Assembly (NCBI GenBank): GCA_964486455.1
Contig: CAZAMP010000024.1
Span: 1-64,000, forward strand
From: CAZAMP01 sp964486455
Lineage (GTDB): Bacteria > Eisenbacteria > RBG-16-71-46 > CAZAMP01
Direction of reading: 5' to 3'
DNA length: 64,000 bases
How positions within the stretch are numbered: position 1 is the stretch's first letter; each line of letters opens with the position of its first letter. The notes below the pieces were generated by a model. It was given only the letters and a program-made list of their open reading frames with translations, was not told the origin of the DNA and did not search any database. Positions 18,654-27,911 of the stretch are shown piece after piece. The position numbers and the translations under genes were made by a program.

Positions 18654-20402
18654 ATGAGATACACCCTGATCGTGCTTGTCGCCCTTGTCCTCGTCTTTGC
18701 TTCGCTGGCCGGGGCCGCCGACCTGCAACCTCGCCTTCCACTGTCTGACCAGCCGTTGCTTGTTCACGAGGGGTTCGATCACCGCCTGATCGTGAAGTTC
18801 GATGACGCGATTCGCGTTCGAGCCGATGGAACCGACCGTGTGTGGTCGCAGACCGGAGCGGACCTCGGAGAGGTCCATCTTCTCGCCGCGCGCCACGGAT
18901 TGACGTTCGAACAACTCATTCACCTGCCGGAAGCGACGCTCCAAGAGATCGAAGATCGGGCCGCCGACCACTCCGGAATCGCTCAGCCTGATCTCGCCGG
19001 CATGCTGATCGTTCGGCAGGAGGTGCCGGACGAAGCGCGCCTCACCGCGATTGGTGACGCGCTGCAGCGACTCGATAGGGTGGAGTTCGCATACCTGCAG
19101 ATTCTCGGCGTAGAGCCGCCCGAGGACATCCCACCCACCACGCCCAATCTGACCGCGTTCCAGACTTATCGGGGACCGGATCCTGGCATCAACATATTCT
19201 ATGCGTTGATGTGGGGCGTGACCGGCGCGGGCGTGCGTCTCTCCGACTGCGAGTACGGGTGGAACGCGGACCACGAGGATCTCACCGACATCGATCTTCA
19301 TCTCGAGCCGGGACAAACGATCCACCCCAACGTCTATACGTACGAGTGGGATGAGCACGGAACGGCCGTTTTGGGTGAGACGTCGGCCGTGACGAACAGC
19401 TATGGCTGCCAGGGCATGGTGCCGGATGCCGAGGTGTACACCTGGCCCGAGTGGACAGTGGAAGAGAGCTACCGTCGTGTCACGTGCATCACCAACGCGA
19501 TCGCAAGCTCCGCGGTCGGGGACGTCGTCCTGCTCGAAATGCAGACCACCGGGGCGGGAGGCGGTTACGGACCCGCTGAGCTGGATCCCGCGGTCTGGAC
19601 CGTGGTGAAGAATGGTGCCGATGCGGGCGTGATCGTGGTCGGAGCGGCCGGCAACGGGAACCAGAATCTCGACAGTACCGCGTATCAGGAATACATGAAC
19701 CGCGGCGACTCCGGTGCCATCATCGTGGGCGCCGGCTCGTCGACCACGGCGCACAACAAGCTTTCGTTCAGCACGTACGGCAGCCGTGTGAATGTGCAAG
19801 GGTGGGGACAGAACGTTTTCACGCTCGGCTACGGGGGCTACGCGGAGTACGGCGGCGACAAGAACCAGCGCTACACCAGCTCGTTCAGCGGGACGAGCTC
19901 GGCGTCGCCATTCGTCGCGTCGGCATGCGTGTCCCTTCAGTCGCTTGCGCTCTCGACGACGGGCGTCCCGCTGAGCCCGTCCGAGCTTCGGCAGCTTCTC
20001 ATCGATACGGGAATCCCGCAGGGATCCGGCGGGCATATCGGTCCGCTTCCCGACATGCGGGCCGCCATAGAGATGTACTATGACACTCATGTGGACGCGG
20101 TTGAAGGCGCTGCGACGCCGACGCCTGCGACCATTCTTACGGCCACGCCGAATCCGTTCCGTGGCACGACGGGAATTCGGTACCTGCTTGCCGCGGATTC
20201 ACCCGTCGCTCTGGAGATATACGACACCGTCGGGCGGAGAGTGCGATCGCTCGTCGACGTCGAGATGGTGTCGGCAGGACCACACGACGTCACCTGGGAC
20301 GGTCGGGATGGGGCCGGGAACAGCGTCGCGCCGGGGATCTATCACGTTCGCCTGGAGGCGGGGTCCCGTGTCGAGGGGCACCGGATCGTGATCGTCCGCT
20401 AG
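18654..20402 (+). CDS. secreted subtilisin-like (S8) serine peptidase with sorting domain
   Basis: A 582-residue secreted protease. Signal peptide MRYTLIVLVALVLVFASLAGA, then a propeptide-like region of about 150 residues. The S8 domain carries the complete triad: Asp198 in LSDCEYGW, His235 in DEHGTAVLGE and Ser415 in SGTSSASPFVAS. The protein ends in an FCB-type sorting domain (TATPNPFRGTTGIRYLL, VALEIYDTVGRRVRSLVD, VTWDGRDGAGN, VAPGIYHVRL). ATG 18654 is chosen over 18630 because GTGAGG precedes it by about ten bases and the signal peptide begins there. The gene has its own promoter and a likely terminator downstream, so it is probably a single unit. Substrate unknown. Confidence 0.9.
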   Translation: MRYTLIVLVALVLVFASLAGAADLQPRLPLSDQPLLVHEGFDHRLIVKFDDAIRVRADGTDRVWSQTGADLGEVHLLAARHGLTFEQLIHLPEATLQEIEDRAADHSGIAQPDLAGMLIVRQEVPDEARLTAIGDALQRLDRVEFAYLQILGVEPPEDIPPTTPNLTAFQTYRGPDPGINIFYALMWGVTGAGVRLSDCEYGWNADHEDLTDIDLHLEPGQTIHPNVYTYEWDEHGTAVLGETSAVTNSYGCQGMVPDAEVYTWPEWTVEESYRRVTCITNAIASSAVGDVVLLEMQTTGAGGGYGPAELDPAVWTVVKNGADAGVIVVGAAGNGNQNLDSTAYQEYMNRGDSGAIIVGAGSSTTAHNKLSFSTYGSRVNVQGWGQNVFTLGYGGYAEYGGDKNQRYTSSFSGTSSASPFVASACVSLQSLALSTTGVPLSPSELRQLLIDTGIPQGSGGHIGPLPDMRAAIEMYYDTHVDAVEGAATPTPATILTATPNPFRGTTGIRYLLAADSPVALEIYDTVGRRVRSLVDVEMVSAGPHDVTWDGRDGAGNSVAPGIYHVRLEAGSRVEGHRIVIVR

Positions 20403-20436
20403 AGTCAAGACACCAGGTCTCCCACGCACTTCATTG

Positions 20437-20470
20437 GGCCGCGCCGCCCGCTCACGGCAGCGCGGCCTTT
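20437..20470 (+). terminator. intrinsic terminator after the subtilase gene
   Basis: GGCCGCGC (20437-20444) pairs perfectly with GCGCGGCC (20460-20467) and is followed by TTT, 35 bases past the stop. It may also serve the convergent anti-sigma gene. Confidence 0.55.
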
Positions 20471-20600
20471 CACACACCGCATTCCCTTATCGCAATCGCA
20501 GGGGTCTCTGCACGTCGTAGATGGCGAGCAGGGACGAGTCTTCCGGTTCGGTTAGGTGAAACGAGATCTTCTCCGAAACGTTCGTCGAGGGCTCCGCCCG

Positions 20601-21311
20601 TCAGTCGGTGATTTCGACCTCGTAGCTCATCTCGGCCTCACCGTCGCCGTCCGTCTCGATCATGATGTCGATACGTCGCTCACCATCGGTGTCGGTCACC
20701 ACCTGCGCTTCGCTGTGGCGTACCCCGTGCGTGGCGAACTCGGCCACGATCGCCTCTTCGATTTCACGATCGCTGAGTCCCGCCGCGTTGACGCGGATTG
20801 TCCCGCCCGTTATCGCGGCAAGCGCGTTTCCTCCGACTTTCTTCATGATTCTTCTCGATGACAGCTCGGCCGGACCGCTCGCCGGATCCAGTTTGCCGGC
20901 GAGAAGCTCACGCACACGGCGTTCCGCCTCATCGGCCCCCATTCCGCGGAACAGCAGTTGTGCCGACACGTGCTCGCCATTGAGCCGCACGTTCTGGCTG
21001 AAGAGCCCATCCAGACCCTCGAGCCTTTCCGCGATACGGTTGGGATCGGTTGCGGTCGACTTCCACGACGCGGTGACCACGGAGCCGACTTCCACTTCAT
21101 ATGACACCGGCACGAACAGCAACGCGGCCAGAATGAGCGCCGCAACGCCGCCCGTCGAAACAACCCTTGCGATTCTGTGATTCACAATATGTCTCCTCTC
21201 CATCTTCCGCCTGGCGCCGGCCACCGTTCGACTCATGTGGCCGGTCGGGGGCGTTTCCCGTGAGAGCTCACGTAGTCCCTGCTCGACTCGATCGGGCTCT
21301 GGCGGTCTCAT
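20601..21311 (-). CDS. single-pass membrane protein, probable anti-sigma factor
   Basis: A 236-residue protein with about 45 charged cytoplasmic residues, one membrane segment (VVSTGGVAALILAALLFVPV, about 50-70) and a 165-residue external region (FSQNVRLNGEHVSAQLLFRG, EIEEAIVAEFATHGVRHSEA). Its start lies 44 bases inside the end of the ECF sigma gene, a tight overlap typical of a sigma/anti-sigma pair, and GGAGG stands before the ATG. I do not recognise a zinc anti-sigma (HxxxCxxC) motif, so the anti-sigma call rests on topology and context. The external part may be the sensing region. Confidence 0.6.
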   Translation of the reverse strand: MRPPEPDRVEQGLRELSRETPPTGHMSRTVAGARRKMERRHIVNHRIARVVSTGGVAALILAALLFVPVSYEVEVGSVVTASWKSTATDPNRIAERLEGLDGLFSQNVRLNGEHVSAQLLFRGMGADEAERRVRELLAGKLDPASGPAELSSRRIMKKVGGNALAAITGGTIRVNAAGLSDREIEEAIVAEFATHGVRHSEAQVVTDTDGERRIDIMIETDGDGEAEMSYEVEITD

Positions 21312-21798
21312 GGGTTCTCTCCTCCCTCGAAAGCCTCATGTATTGGTTTCGCAGCGCCGCCCGGCCGCGTGAGAGCCGGCTTTTGACGGCGGAAGGTGAT
21401 GTTCCTTGAAAGTGACAGATCTCCTGAACGGACATTCCCAGGACCTCGAAGAGCACCAGGGCCTCCCGCTGGGCGCGGGGAAGTCGGCCCAGCGCGAGCC
21501 GAACCACCTCCTTCTCCTCGAGCGCAAGCGGCGCGGGTGCAGTGACCGCGGCCGCGAAGTCGAGCGTGAGCCACCGCTTGAGCCGCTTTCGCCGCTCCCC
21601 ACTGCGGTGGGCATTGCTGATGATCTTGAGCAACCAGCCGCGAAACCGATCGCGATCGCGAAGCCGCGGGTAGGCTTTCCAGGCCCGCACCAGCGCGTCC
21701 TGCAGAAGATCGTCCCCGTCGGTCGCCGAGCCCGTCAGCCCGCGGGCGAAGCGCATCGCATCCGCGTAGACTTCTCTCAGCCGTTCTTCGAATTCCAT
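21268..21798 (-). CDS. ECF-family RNA polymerase sigma factor
   Basis: A 176-residue sigma-70 group 4 factor. Region 2 reads FARGLTGSATDGDDLLQDALVRAWKAY with DRFRGWLLKIISNAHRS; region 4 reads LPRAQREALVLFEVLGMSVQEIC and GTSPSAVKSRLSRGRAALR. ATG 21798 is preferred over the long upstream extension because GATGAGG lies about ten bases before it and region 2 begins normally from there. It overlaps the downstream membrane protein gene by 44 bases, implying coupled expression. No autoregulatory promoter could be identified with confidence. Confidence 0.88.
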   Translation of the reverse strand: MEFEERLREVYADAMRFARGLTGSATDGDDLLQDALVRAWKAYPRLRDRDRFRGWLLKIISNAHRSGERRKRLKRWLTLDFAAAVTAPAPLALEEKEVVRLALGRLPRAQREALVLFEVLGMSVQEICHFQGTSPSAVKSRLSRGRAALRNQYMRLSREERTHETARARSSRAGTT

Positions 21799-22020
21799 GA
21801 ATGTCCGAACCTCATCACCGGTGAATGATTCACTGATAAGACTCCCCGGGATACGGGATGGTCGCAACGAACTTTGGAAAAGGGACGAAGCACGAACGGT
21901 GATCATACGCGACTCCCCACCGTCATCGGGATATTGCGGTAGAATGCCTCGGTCTGGTGTCCGTGCCGACCAGCGCGGTAGAACTCGCGCGGTGTGAGAG
22001 TCTCGCACAACGGACGGATG

Positions 22021-23259
22021 ATGGCTCAGAACTCGATTCGAAGACTGTACATCATCTTCGCGGCCCTCTACTTCGTTCAGGGCACGGGAGAGCTCTCCGC
22101 GGGTCTTCTGGCCCAGCCACTCAGATCCATGCTCCAGGAATGGGGGAGGGACAGCGCTCAGATCGCGACCTTCATGTTTCTCCTCGGCTTTCCCTGGTAC
22201 ATCAAACCCGTCTTCGGCCTGATCACCGATTTCATCCCGATCAGAGGGTTCAGGCGGAAGAGCTACCTGATCCTGTCCAGCTCGCTGATGATCCTCGGCT
22301 TCGTGGTCGCGTTCTTTTTACCCCTCGCTCCCGAGGCCCAGACGTTTATTCTCATCATGCTGCTCCTGCCGAGTATCGGCATTGCCTTCAAGGATGTGAC
22401 CACCGACGCCACGATGATCGAGACGGGCCAACCGCTGGGGCTTACGGGACGGCTTCAGTCGGCGCAGTGGGGGGCCATGTACGCGGCGGGCCTGCTTTGC
22501 GGCGTGGCGGGTGGGTGGATCAGCCAGCACGGGTACCAGCGCCTCGGCTTTCTCTTCTGCGGATTGCTGGGGGCTGTGGCGCTGTACATTGCGATCTTCC
22601 AGATTCGGGAGCAGCCTCAGCACGAGCTCCATCGCGGACAGCTGAAGCGCGCCGTCAAGGTGCTCGGCCAGGCCATGAAGACGCGCATCGTTATTCTCGT
22701 CGCCGCCTTCTACTTCATGCTGAGCTTCAATCCGTTTTCCGCGGACGTGCTGTACGTTCATATGACCACGGAGCTAGGGTTCCCCGAGCAGTTCGTCGGT
22801 CTCACGTACACGATCAGCAGCCTCGCCTCGATTCTCGCGTGTGTCATCTATGGGCTCTTCGCGAAGCGTGTGCCGTTGCGATTTCTGCTGCACGGGTCGG
22901 TGATCTTCATGGTGCTCTCAAGCCTTGTCTACATCGGGTTGGGGAGCAAGACCTCCGCCGTCCTGATCAGCCTGGGCTTCGGTTTCATCTACATGATCAC
23001 GAGCCTCACGCAGCTGGAGCTGGCCGGCCGGTTCTGCCCGCCGGCCGCCGCCGGTACCGTGTTCGCCTTGCTCATGTCGCTCAGCAACCTGAGTGTTTCG
23101 CTGTCGAGCATTCTCGGCGGGCACTTCTATGAGGCTTGGAAGACGGCACACGGGGCGGAGGCGGCCTACACGCTGTTGGTCCTCGTCGGCGCGGGCTTCA
23201 CTGCGATCTGCTGGATTCTGGTGCCGCTGTTCCCGAAGACGCGGGAAGAAGGGGCGTGA
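22021..23259 (+). CDS. MFS transporter, folate/biopterin transporter (BT1)-like
   Basis: About 412 residues with 11-12 hydrophobic segments. LGFPWYIKPVFGLITDFIPI followed by GFRRKSYL is the loop 2-3 signature of BT1/FBT-like MFS carriers, and KDVTTDATMIETGQ in TM5 is also typical. ATG 22018 or 22021 is likely; an upstream ATG at 21994 is possible. It is divergent from the ECF sigma gene across about 220 bases. The substrate cannot be told from sequence; plant and protozoan relatives move folates, but bacterial ones are uncharacterised. Confidence 0.75.
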   Translation: MAQNSIRRLYIIFAALYFVQGTGELSAGLLAQPLRSMLQEWGRDSAQIATFMFLLGFPWYIKPVFGLITDFIPIRGFRRKSYLILSSSLMILGFVVAFFLPLAPEAQTFILIMLLLPSIGIAFKDVTTDATMIETGQPLGLTGRLQSAQWGAMYAAGLLCGVAGGWISQHGYQRLGFLFCGLLGAVALYIAIFQIREQPQHELHRGQLKRAVKVLGQAMKTRIVILVAAFYFMLSFNPFSADVLYVHMTTELGFPEQFVGLTYTISSLASILACVIYGLFAKRVPLRFLLHGSVIFMVLSSLVYIGLGSKTSAVLISLGFGFIYMITSLTQLELAGRFCPPAAAGTVFALLMSLSNLSVSLSSILGGHFYEAWKTAHGAEAAYTLLVLVGAGFTAICWILVPLFPKTREEGA

Positions 23260-23318
23260 GCCGACGCAGGTCAGGTGATCCTCAGCGACTGTCCCGGCAC
23301 GACGTTCAGAACACCGTC

Positions 23319-25271
23319 CTACTTCAACAGGACAATCTTGCGGCTATCCGCATTGGCAGCTCCGTTCAGACTGACCACGTAAACGCCGGATGCCACCGGG
23401 TTGCCTTCGGTGTCCGTACCGTCCCAGATCAACTCGTGCACGCGTGCTTCACTCAGACCTTCAAAAAGGGTTGTGATTAATCGTCCCTGAAGATCGAAGA
23501 TATTCACACGGACCGGCCCGTCACGCCCGAGCGCGATGCGGATCCTGGCGTGTGGATTGAAGGGATTCGGGAAGCTGCCGAGTATCCGGGTCGCCGGCAC
23601 GGTGGCGTCGGCGGTCACGCTCGTCACATCGGTGATGTCGCTCAGCAACCTCGTGCCCGATTCGATGATGCGTTTAGGCCCCGGCGGATCTCGGTCCTGC
23701 ACATAGCAGGTGGCGCGGAGATTCTCGAACACCCAGCCGCCGCCGTTCGGATCCCAGGGCATGTCCACCTGATAGAGAGTAGGTCCCAAGTCGTAGGATA
23801 TCGGAATGCCATCGATCCCCGCGGGATAGGCGTAGCGGAATGCTTGATGGTGAATCAGCTCCTCGTTTCCGCCATCGTGCTCGATGTTGTCTTCGGTGAT
23901 GCAGCAAACGAGGTGGAGGTCGTCCCCTGGCGGGAGCTCCTCTTCGACGTCTACCTCGACCGTCAGCACGCTGCCGTCCCAGGAGATTGGTGTGACCTTC
24001 ATGGGGCTTGCCCAATGCTTGGCCGCTTCGAGCGCCTCCACCACCTCGATGCCTTGCGAATCGATGTCCTCGAATCCGTCCAACCAGAAGTCAGGTACGC
24101 CCGTGATCCCAAACTCGCCGATGTAGGCATTGTTATGCTCGGGGTTGTAGGTGTACATGATGTCGTCGGGATTCGGCCACCAGGTATGAATCCGCATCAG
24201 GGCGACGCTGTTTCCCTGTTCGGCCATGTACTCCGTCATCATGTCACCGGCTCCGACGCAGGGACCGCAGGCGCTGTTGGTGAAGAGGAACATCATGGGG
24301 ACGTGGCTGTAGACGGTGGTGTGGACGATGCCCGAAACCTCATCATTCGATGGATCCTCATCCCCTGCTAGGAGGGTCGTCGCGCGGGTGTCGTACGTGA
24401 TTCCGACTTCGGTGAGGAACTCGGGGAAGTCAACCGTCGTTTGCTCGCCCGTAACCAACTCGCTCACGCTCGCGATCTCGGAGTAGATTACATCGCCCTC
24501 TTCGATGATCATGTATTCGACGTTGAAGCTCTCGGTATTTCGGCCGGCGTTTTCAACCACCGCCTGCGGCGTGATGGACTCGCCGCCTTCCACGTGGCCA
24601 TGAGGGAGAGTCGCGACCGCCGCAACGTCGTGATGATTGGGTTCGTAGATACGTACATCGTCGATGTACCAGTTGTCGGCCAGATCGCCTTCGTAGCGGA
24701 AGGCGACGTAGATGACGGGTTCTCCGGCGTAGGCGCCAAGGTCCACGATCACCCGGTCGCCTCGAAAGGCGGTGGGGATCTCGTGGTCGTCGGGAGTCCA
24801 AGTTTCGACCATGGTGAAGGCTTGGGGGTCGTCGGGTACCGAGGTACTCACGGCGATGTGGTGCTTTTCGCCAAAGACCTCCCAGTAGTGCGCCATTTCG
24901 TAGAATTCTATGAAGAGCATGGTGGTTCCGGAACCGTCGAGGGCCATCGTGACCAGCCATTCGTCCTGGGTCTCGCCAAACTCGCCGCCAATGACTCCGG
25001 CGCTCCAGGACCCGCTGTTCGCGTAGCGAGAGACACGTTCCCAGGTCGTGGAGTTGCCGCTCGTCATCACCGTCCAACCCGGCGGTGGCATGGAGTCTTC
25101 AAAGCCCTCGATTAGATACACGAGGTAGTCGTCTCGAGCCGCCGGCGAGCTGCAGTGAGATGGGGGAACGGGGTCGGGAACGCGAGTGGGATTGGCGTGA
25201 GCGGGCTTGCCCGCGACCAGCAACCCCAGGCTGATGCCGATCGCCCAGAAGTTCATGCGAGAACTCAACAT
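23319..25271 (-). CDS. secreted Omp28/thioredoxin-like protein with N-terminal sandwich domain and sorting domain
   Basis: A 650-residue secreted protein with signal peptide (FWAIGISLGLLVAGKPAHA). Residues about 50-210 form a MAM/jellyroll-like sandwich (IEGFEDSMPPPGWT, YVAFRYEGDLADNWYIDDVR). A CARDB-like Ig segment follows (HVEGGESITPQAVVENAGRN). About 320-460 is a thioredoxin-like Omp28 domain with a CGPC active site near residue 333 (FLFTNSACGPCVGAGD) and FGITGVPDFWLDG. The end is a sorting domain (GSFPNPFNPHARIRIAL, VNIFDLQGRLITTLF, IWDGTDTEG, VASGVYVVSL). CGPC suggests thiol-disulfide activity outside the cell, but this is unproven. CCTGGAG stands seven bases before the ATG. Confidence 0.82.
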   Translation of the reverse strand: MLSSRMNFWAIGISLGLLVAGKPAHANPTRVPDPVPPSHCSSPAARDDYLVYLIEGFEDSMPPPGWTVMTSGNSTTWERVSRYANSGSWSAGVIGGEFGETQDEWLVTMALDGSGTTMLFIEFYEMAHYWEVFGEKHHIAVSTSVPDDPQAFTMVETWTPDDHEIPTAFRGDRVIVDLGAYAGEPVIYVAFRYEGDLADNWYIDDVRIYEPNHHDVAAVATLPHGHVEGGESITPQAVVENAGRNTESFNVEYMIIEEGDVIYSEIASVSELVTGEQTTVDFPEFLTEVGITYDTRATTLLAGDEDPSNDEVSGIVHTTVYSHVPMMFLFTNSACGPCVGAGDMMTEYMAEQGNSVALMRIHTWWPNPDDIMYTYNPEHNNAYIGEFGITGVPDFWLDGFEDIDSQGIEVVEALEAAKHWASPMKVTPISWDGSVLTVEVDVEEELPPGDDLHLVCCITEDNIEHDGGNEELIHHQAFRYAYPAGIDGIPISYDLGPTLYQVDMPWDPNGGGWVFENLRATCYVQDRDPPGPKRIIESGTRLLSDITDVTSVTADATVPATRILGSFPNPFNPHARIRIALGRDGPVRVNIFDLQGRLITTLFEGLSEARVHELIWDGTDTEGNPVASGVYVVSLNGAANADSRKIVLLK

Positions 25272-25454
25272 GGCAAACTCCAGGCGGATCGAGGGAGATG
25301 CGTGGCCGCGCGAATCTTAGAACTCGGAGATTCCCCGCGAGCCTTCCGATTCTAGTCTCGGTGTAGCATGTGCTCAGAAGTTACGCTGCAGCCTCGAGAG
25401 GTGCCAAGGTCACGTCTGTCTTGATAGGTCCGCCGCGCGCGAACGGGATCGACG

Positions 25455-27629
25455 CTATCGGACGAGCGTAAGTTTCCGGCTATCCACCGTCCCTGCCGAC
25501 TCCAGACGAACGAAGTACACGCCGGCTCCCACGGGTTTGCCTTCCATGTTCCGCCCGCTCCACGTCGCGTGATGTCGCCCCCGCTCGTATCCGCCGTCCG
25601 CCAGCATGGTCACCAGTCGCCCAGCCAGATCGTGGACGGAGAGGCGAACGGGACCTGAGCGGACCACGTGGAACTCGATCGTCGTCCGTGGATTGGCGGG
25701 ACTGGGATGGAAGTCGACGAGTCTCGTCACGGGCTGGATGGCGCCCGAATGGGGGGGCGCGGCCGTCGACTCGTCGCACTGACTGGGCGCGACTTGGAGG
25801 CATGTCCCATCAGCCACATAGGCGTAGTCACCCGCGACGGCCACGCCAATCGCCCGATCCGGCGTGTCGATGGACCCCACCGGCTCAGGGGCTGCCGGAT
25901 CGGATACATCGATCACCTGAAGGCCCCACATCTCATCTGCCACGTAGGCATAGTCGCCGGAGATCGCAACACCGTACGCACCCCCCGGCGTATCCACCGT
26001 GCTCGCGAGAACGGGAATCCCCGGCATCCAGAGGTTAATCACTTGGAGTCCGCGATCGTCGTCAGCCAGATACGCGTACTGATCCACGACCACAATCTCG
26101 TGCGCAAACCCGGACGTGTACAAAGCGCCCACGATCTCAAGTGACTCCGGATCCGAGATGTCTACGACCTGGACTCCCGACTGAACCGACCGAGACGCCA
26201 CCACATAGGCATAGTCGCCGGCCACTGCGACTTCCCAGGCCGGATCGGGCAGATTGATCCCGCTCACCAGAAAAGGTGCTTCCGGATCCGATACGTCCAC
26301 CACGTCCAGTCCGCTGTAGCTGTCCGCCACATAGGCGTAGTTTCCGGAGACGGCGACCCCATAGGCGGAGTACGCCGTGTCATACGTGCCGACGACGACT
26401 GGGGATTCGGGCACCGACACGTCGATTATCGCGAGTCCCGCGCTTCTACACGCCACATAGGCGAAGTCGTCAACGACGAAGCAATCCCATGCGAGTCCGG
26501 GGGTCTCCACCGACCCCACGATTTCCGGGGAGCCGGCATCGGACACGTCAATCACCTGTAATCCCGACTCGTCGTCGGCCACGTAGGCGTAATCGTCAAC
26601 CACCACGACCTTCCGAGCATGGTCGGGTGTCTCCACGCAACTGATGAGGTCCGGCGAGGTCACCACCGACACATCGATCAAATGAAGTCCCTCCCAGCGA
26701 GCCGCCACGTGGCCGTATTGACCGGCGAGAGCGATGCTTTGCGGCGCGCCTGACGTTCCCACCGTACCCACAATGGTCGGCGAGTCCGGGATGGAGACGT
26801 CGACGACATGAATCCCGGATTGCGCATCCGCTACGTAGGCGATGCTTCCCTTCACCGTGACGTCCGCGGCCTCCGAGGTGACCACCGAGCCCACGATGCT
26901 AGGGGAGCTTGGTTCAGCGAAATCGACCACGTGGAGCCCCGAACTATGATCCGCCACGTAGACGTACGAACCGGTGATGGCGACGTTTCTGGCAACGCCG
27001 GGTGTTTCTACCCAGCCCGCGATTTGAGGTGTCTCCGGAATCGATATGTCGATTACCCGAAGCCCCCAATACCCGTCGGCCACGAGCGCGTAGTCGCCGA
27101 TCACCGCGACGCCGCGCGCCTCGCCGGGCGTATCCAGCGATCCCACGATGTGCATAGAACCCGGCACCGACACGTCGACCACATGGAGTCCCGAATCTCC
27201 ATCGGCCACATAGGCGTAGTCGCCGTGTACCGCTACGTCCAGCGCGCGGTCTGGCATGTCGATACTGCCCAAAACGTCGGGCGAGCCCGGCACCGACACA
27301 TCGATCACAAAGAGTCCGAAGGTGGCATTCGAAACGTAGGCGCGGTCGTCCGCGACGACCACGCTGTGGGAATAGTTTGGCAGCCCCTCCGACCCGACGA
27401 GTTCCGGTGAACCGACGTCCGACACGTCGATCACCTTGAGTCCATTGAACCCATCAGCAACAAACGCATAGCCGCCCCCGACGGCTACGTCGCCCGCCTC
27501 GCCGGGGGTGTCCACCCAACCCACCCAGCGCAGATAGTCCTCGTAGAAGACGCAGTCCTGGCCGCTTGCCGGACTTGGGAGCGATAGGATCAATGCAACG
27601 ACTGTGATTCCGATGATTCGAGCGAACAT
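25455..27629 (-). CDS. secreted LVIVD-repeat beta-propeller protein with sorting domain
   Basis: A 724-residue secreted protein with signal peptide (IIGITVVALILSLPSPASG). It carries fourteen tandem LVIVD-type repeats (thirteen full, one partial) of about 42-47 residues from residue 45 to 640, each of the form V-A-V-x-G-x-Y-A-Y-V-A-D then G-L-x-V-I-D-V-S. Such repeats form bladed propellers. The sorting domain (DFHPSPANPRTTIEFHV, LSVHDLAGRLVTMLA, TWSGRNMEGK, VGAGVYFVRLES) ends it. The function of LVIVD proteins is unknown; cell-surface adhesion or matrix roles are proposed. A broken paralogue sits at 17885-18350. It may share a promoter region near 27692. Confidence 0.88.
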   Translation of the reverse strand: MFARIIGITVVALILSLPSPASGQDCVFYEDYLRWVGWVDTPGEAGDVAVGGGYAFVADGFNGLKVIDVSDVGSPELVGSEGLPNYSHSVVVADDRAYVSNATFGLFVIDVSVPGSPDVLGSIDMPDRALDVAVHGDYAYVADGDSGLHVVDVSVPGSMHIVGSLDTPGEARGVAVIGDYALVADGYWGLRVIDISIPETPQIAGWVETPGVARNVAITGSYVYVADHSSGLHVVDFAEPSSPSIVGSVVTSEAADVTVKGSIAYVADAQSGIHVVDVSIPDSPTIVGTVGTSGAPQSIALAGQYGHVAARWEGLHLIDVSVVTSPDLISCVETPDHARKVVVVDDYAYVADDESGLQVIDVSDAGSPEIVGSVETPGLAWDCFVVDDFAYVACRSAGLAIIDVSVPESPVVVGTYDTAYSAYGVAVSGNYAYVADSYSGLDVVDVSDPEAPFLVSGINLPDPAWEVAVAGDYAYVVASRSVQSGVQVVDISDPESLEIVGALYTSGFAHEIVVVDQYAYLADDDRGLQVINLWMPGIPVLASTVDTPGGAYGVAISGDYAYVADEMWGLQVIDVSDPAAPEPVGSIDTPDRAIGVAVAGDYAYVADGTCLQVAPSQCDESTAAPPHSGAIQPVTRLVDFHPSPANPRTTIEFHVVRSGPVRLSVHDLAGRLVTMLADGGYERGRHHATWSGRNMEGKPVGAGVYFVRLESAGTVDSRKLTLVR
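25860..27500 (-). repeat. tandem LVIVD coding repeats (about 130 bases per unit)
   Basis: The coding region for residues about 45-590 of the LVIVD protein is made of repeated units of about 126-141 bases. Motifs such as GDYAYVADG and GLQVIDVSD recur, so the DNA is internally repetitive and liable to recombinational loss, as the shortened paralogue at 17885-18350 illustrates. Confidence 0.75.
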
Positions 27630-27691
27630 GATGGACGCCCTTCCATGTTCACCGTCTAGGAGAGTGGTCAGTGGTCACGGGATCTTAGGAT

Positions 27692-27700
27692 ATTGTATCA
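27692..27700 (-). promoter_or_regulatory. possible extended -10 promoter for the LVIVD gene
   Basis: On the minus strand TGATACAAT gives an extended -10 (TG-N-TACAAT), 63 bases before the ATG. No convincing -35 is present. Confidence 0.35.
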
Positions 27701-27911
27701 CACGGCCCGGTCTGATCCCCTCGACCGGCCTCGATTCGCTGACGCCGCCGGCGCGCGAGTTCAAAGACCGATCTTCGCCTCGAGCTGGGCCAGCACGTCC
27801 AGGGCGCTTTGCGATTCCGCAACTCCGAGCGTGCGACTCAGAGTCAGGCAAATCCGAGCTTCCGGCCGATGGGAGCGCCATCGAGAGGCGCTCCCAATAG
27901 CCGGATGAGTA

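Noticed and set aside
18624..20090. A 488-codon open frame antisense to the subtilase
   Set aside because: The subtilase has a complete catalytic triad, signal peptide and promoter; the antisense reading is low in hydrophobic order and has no recognisable motif.
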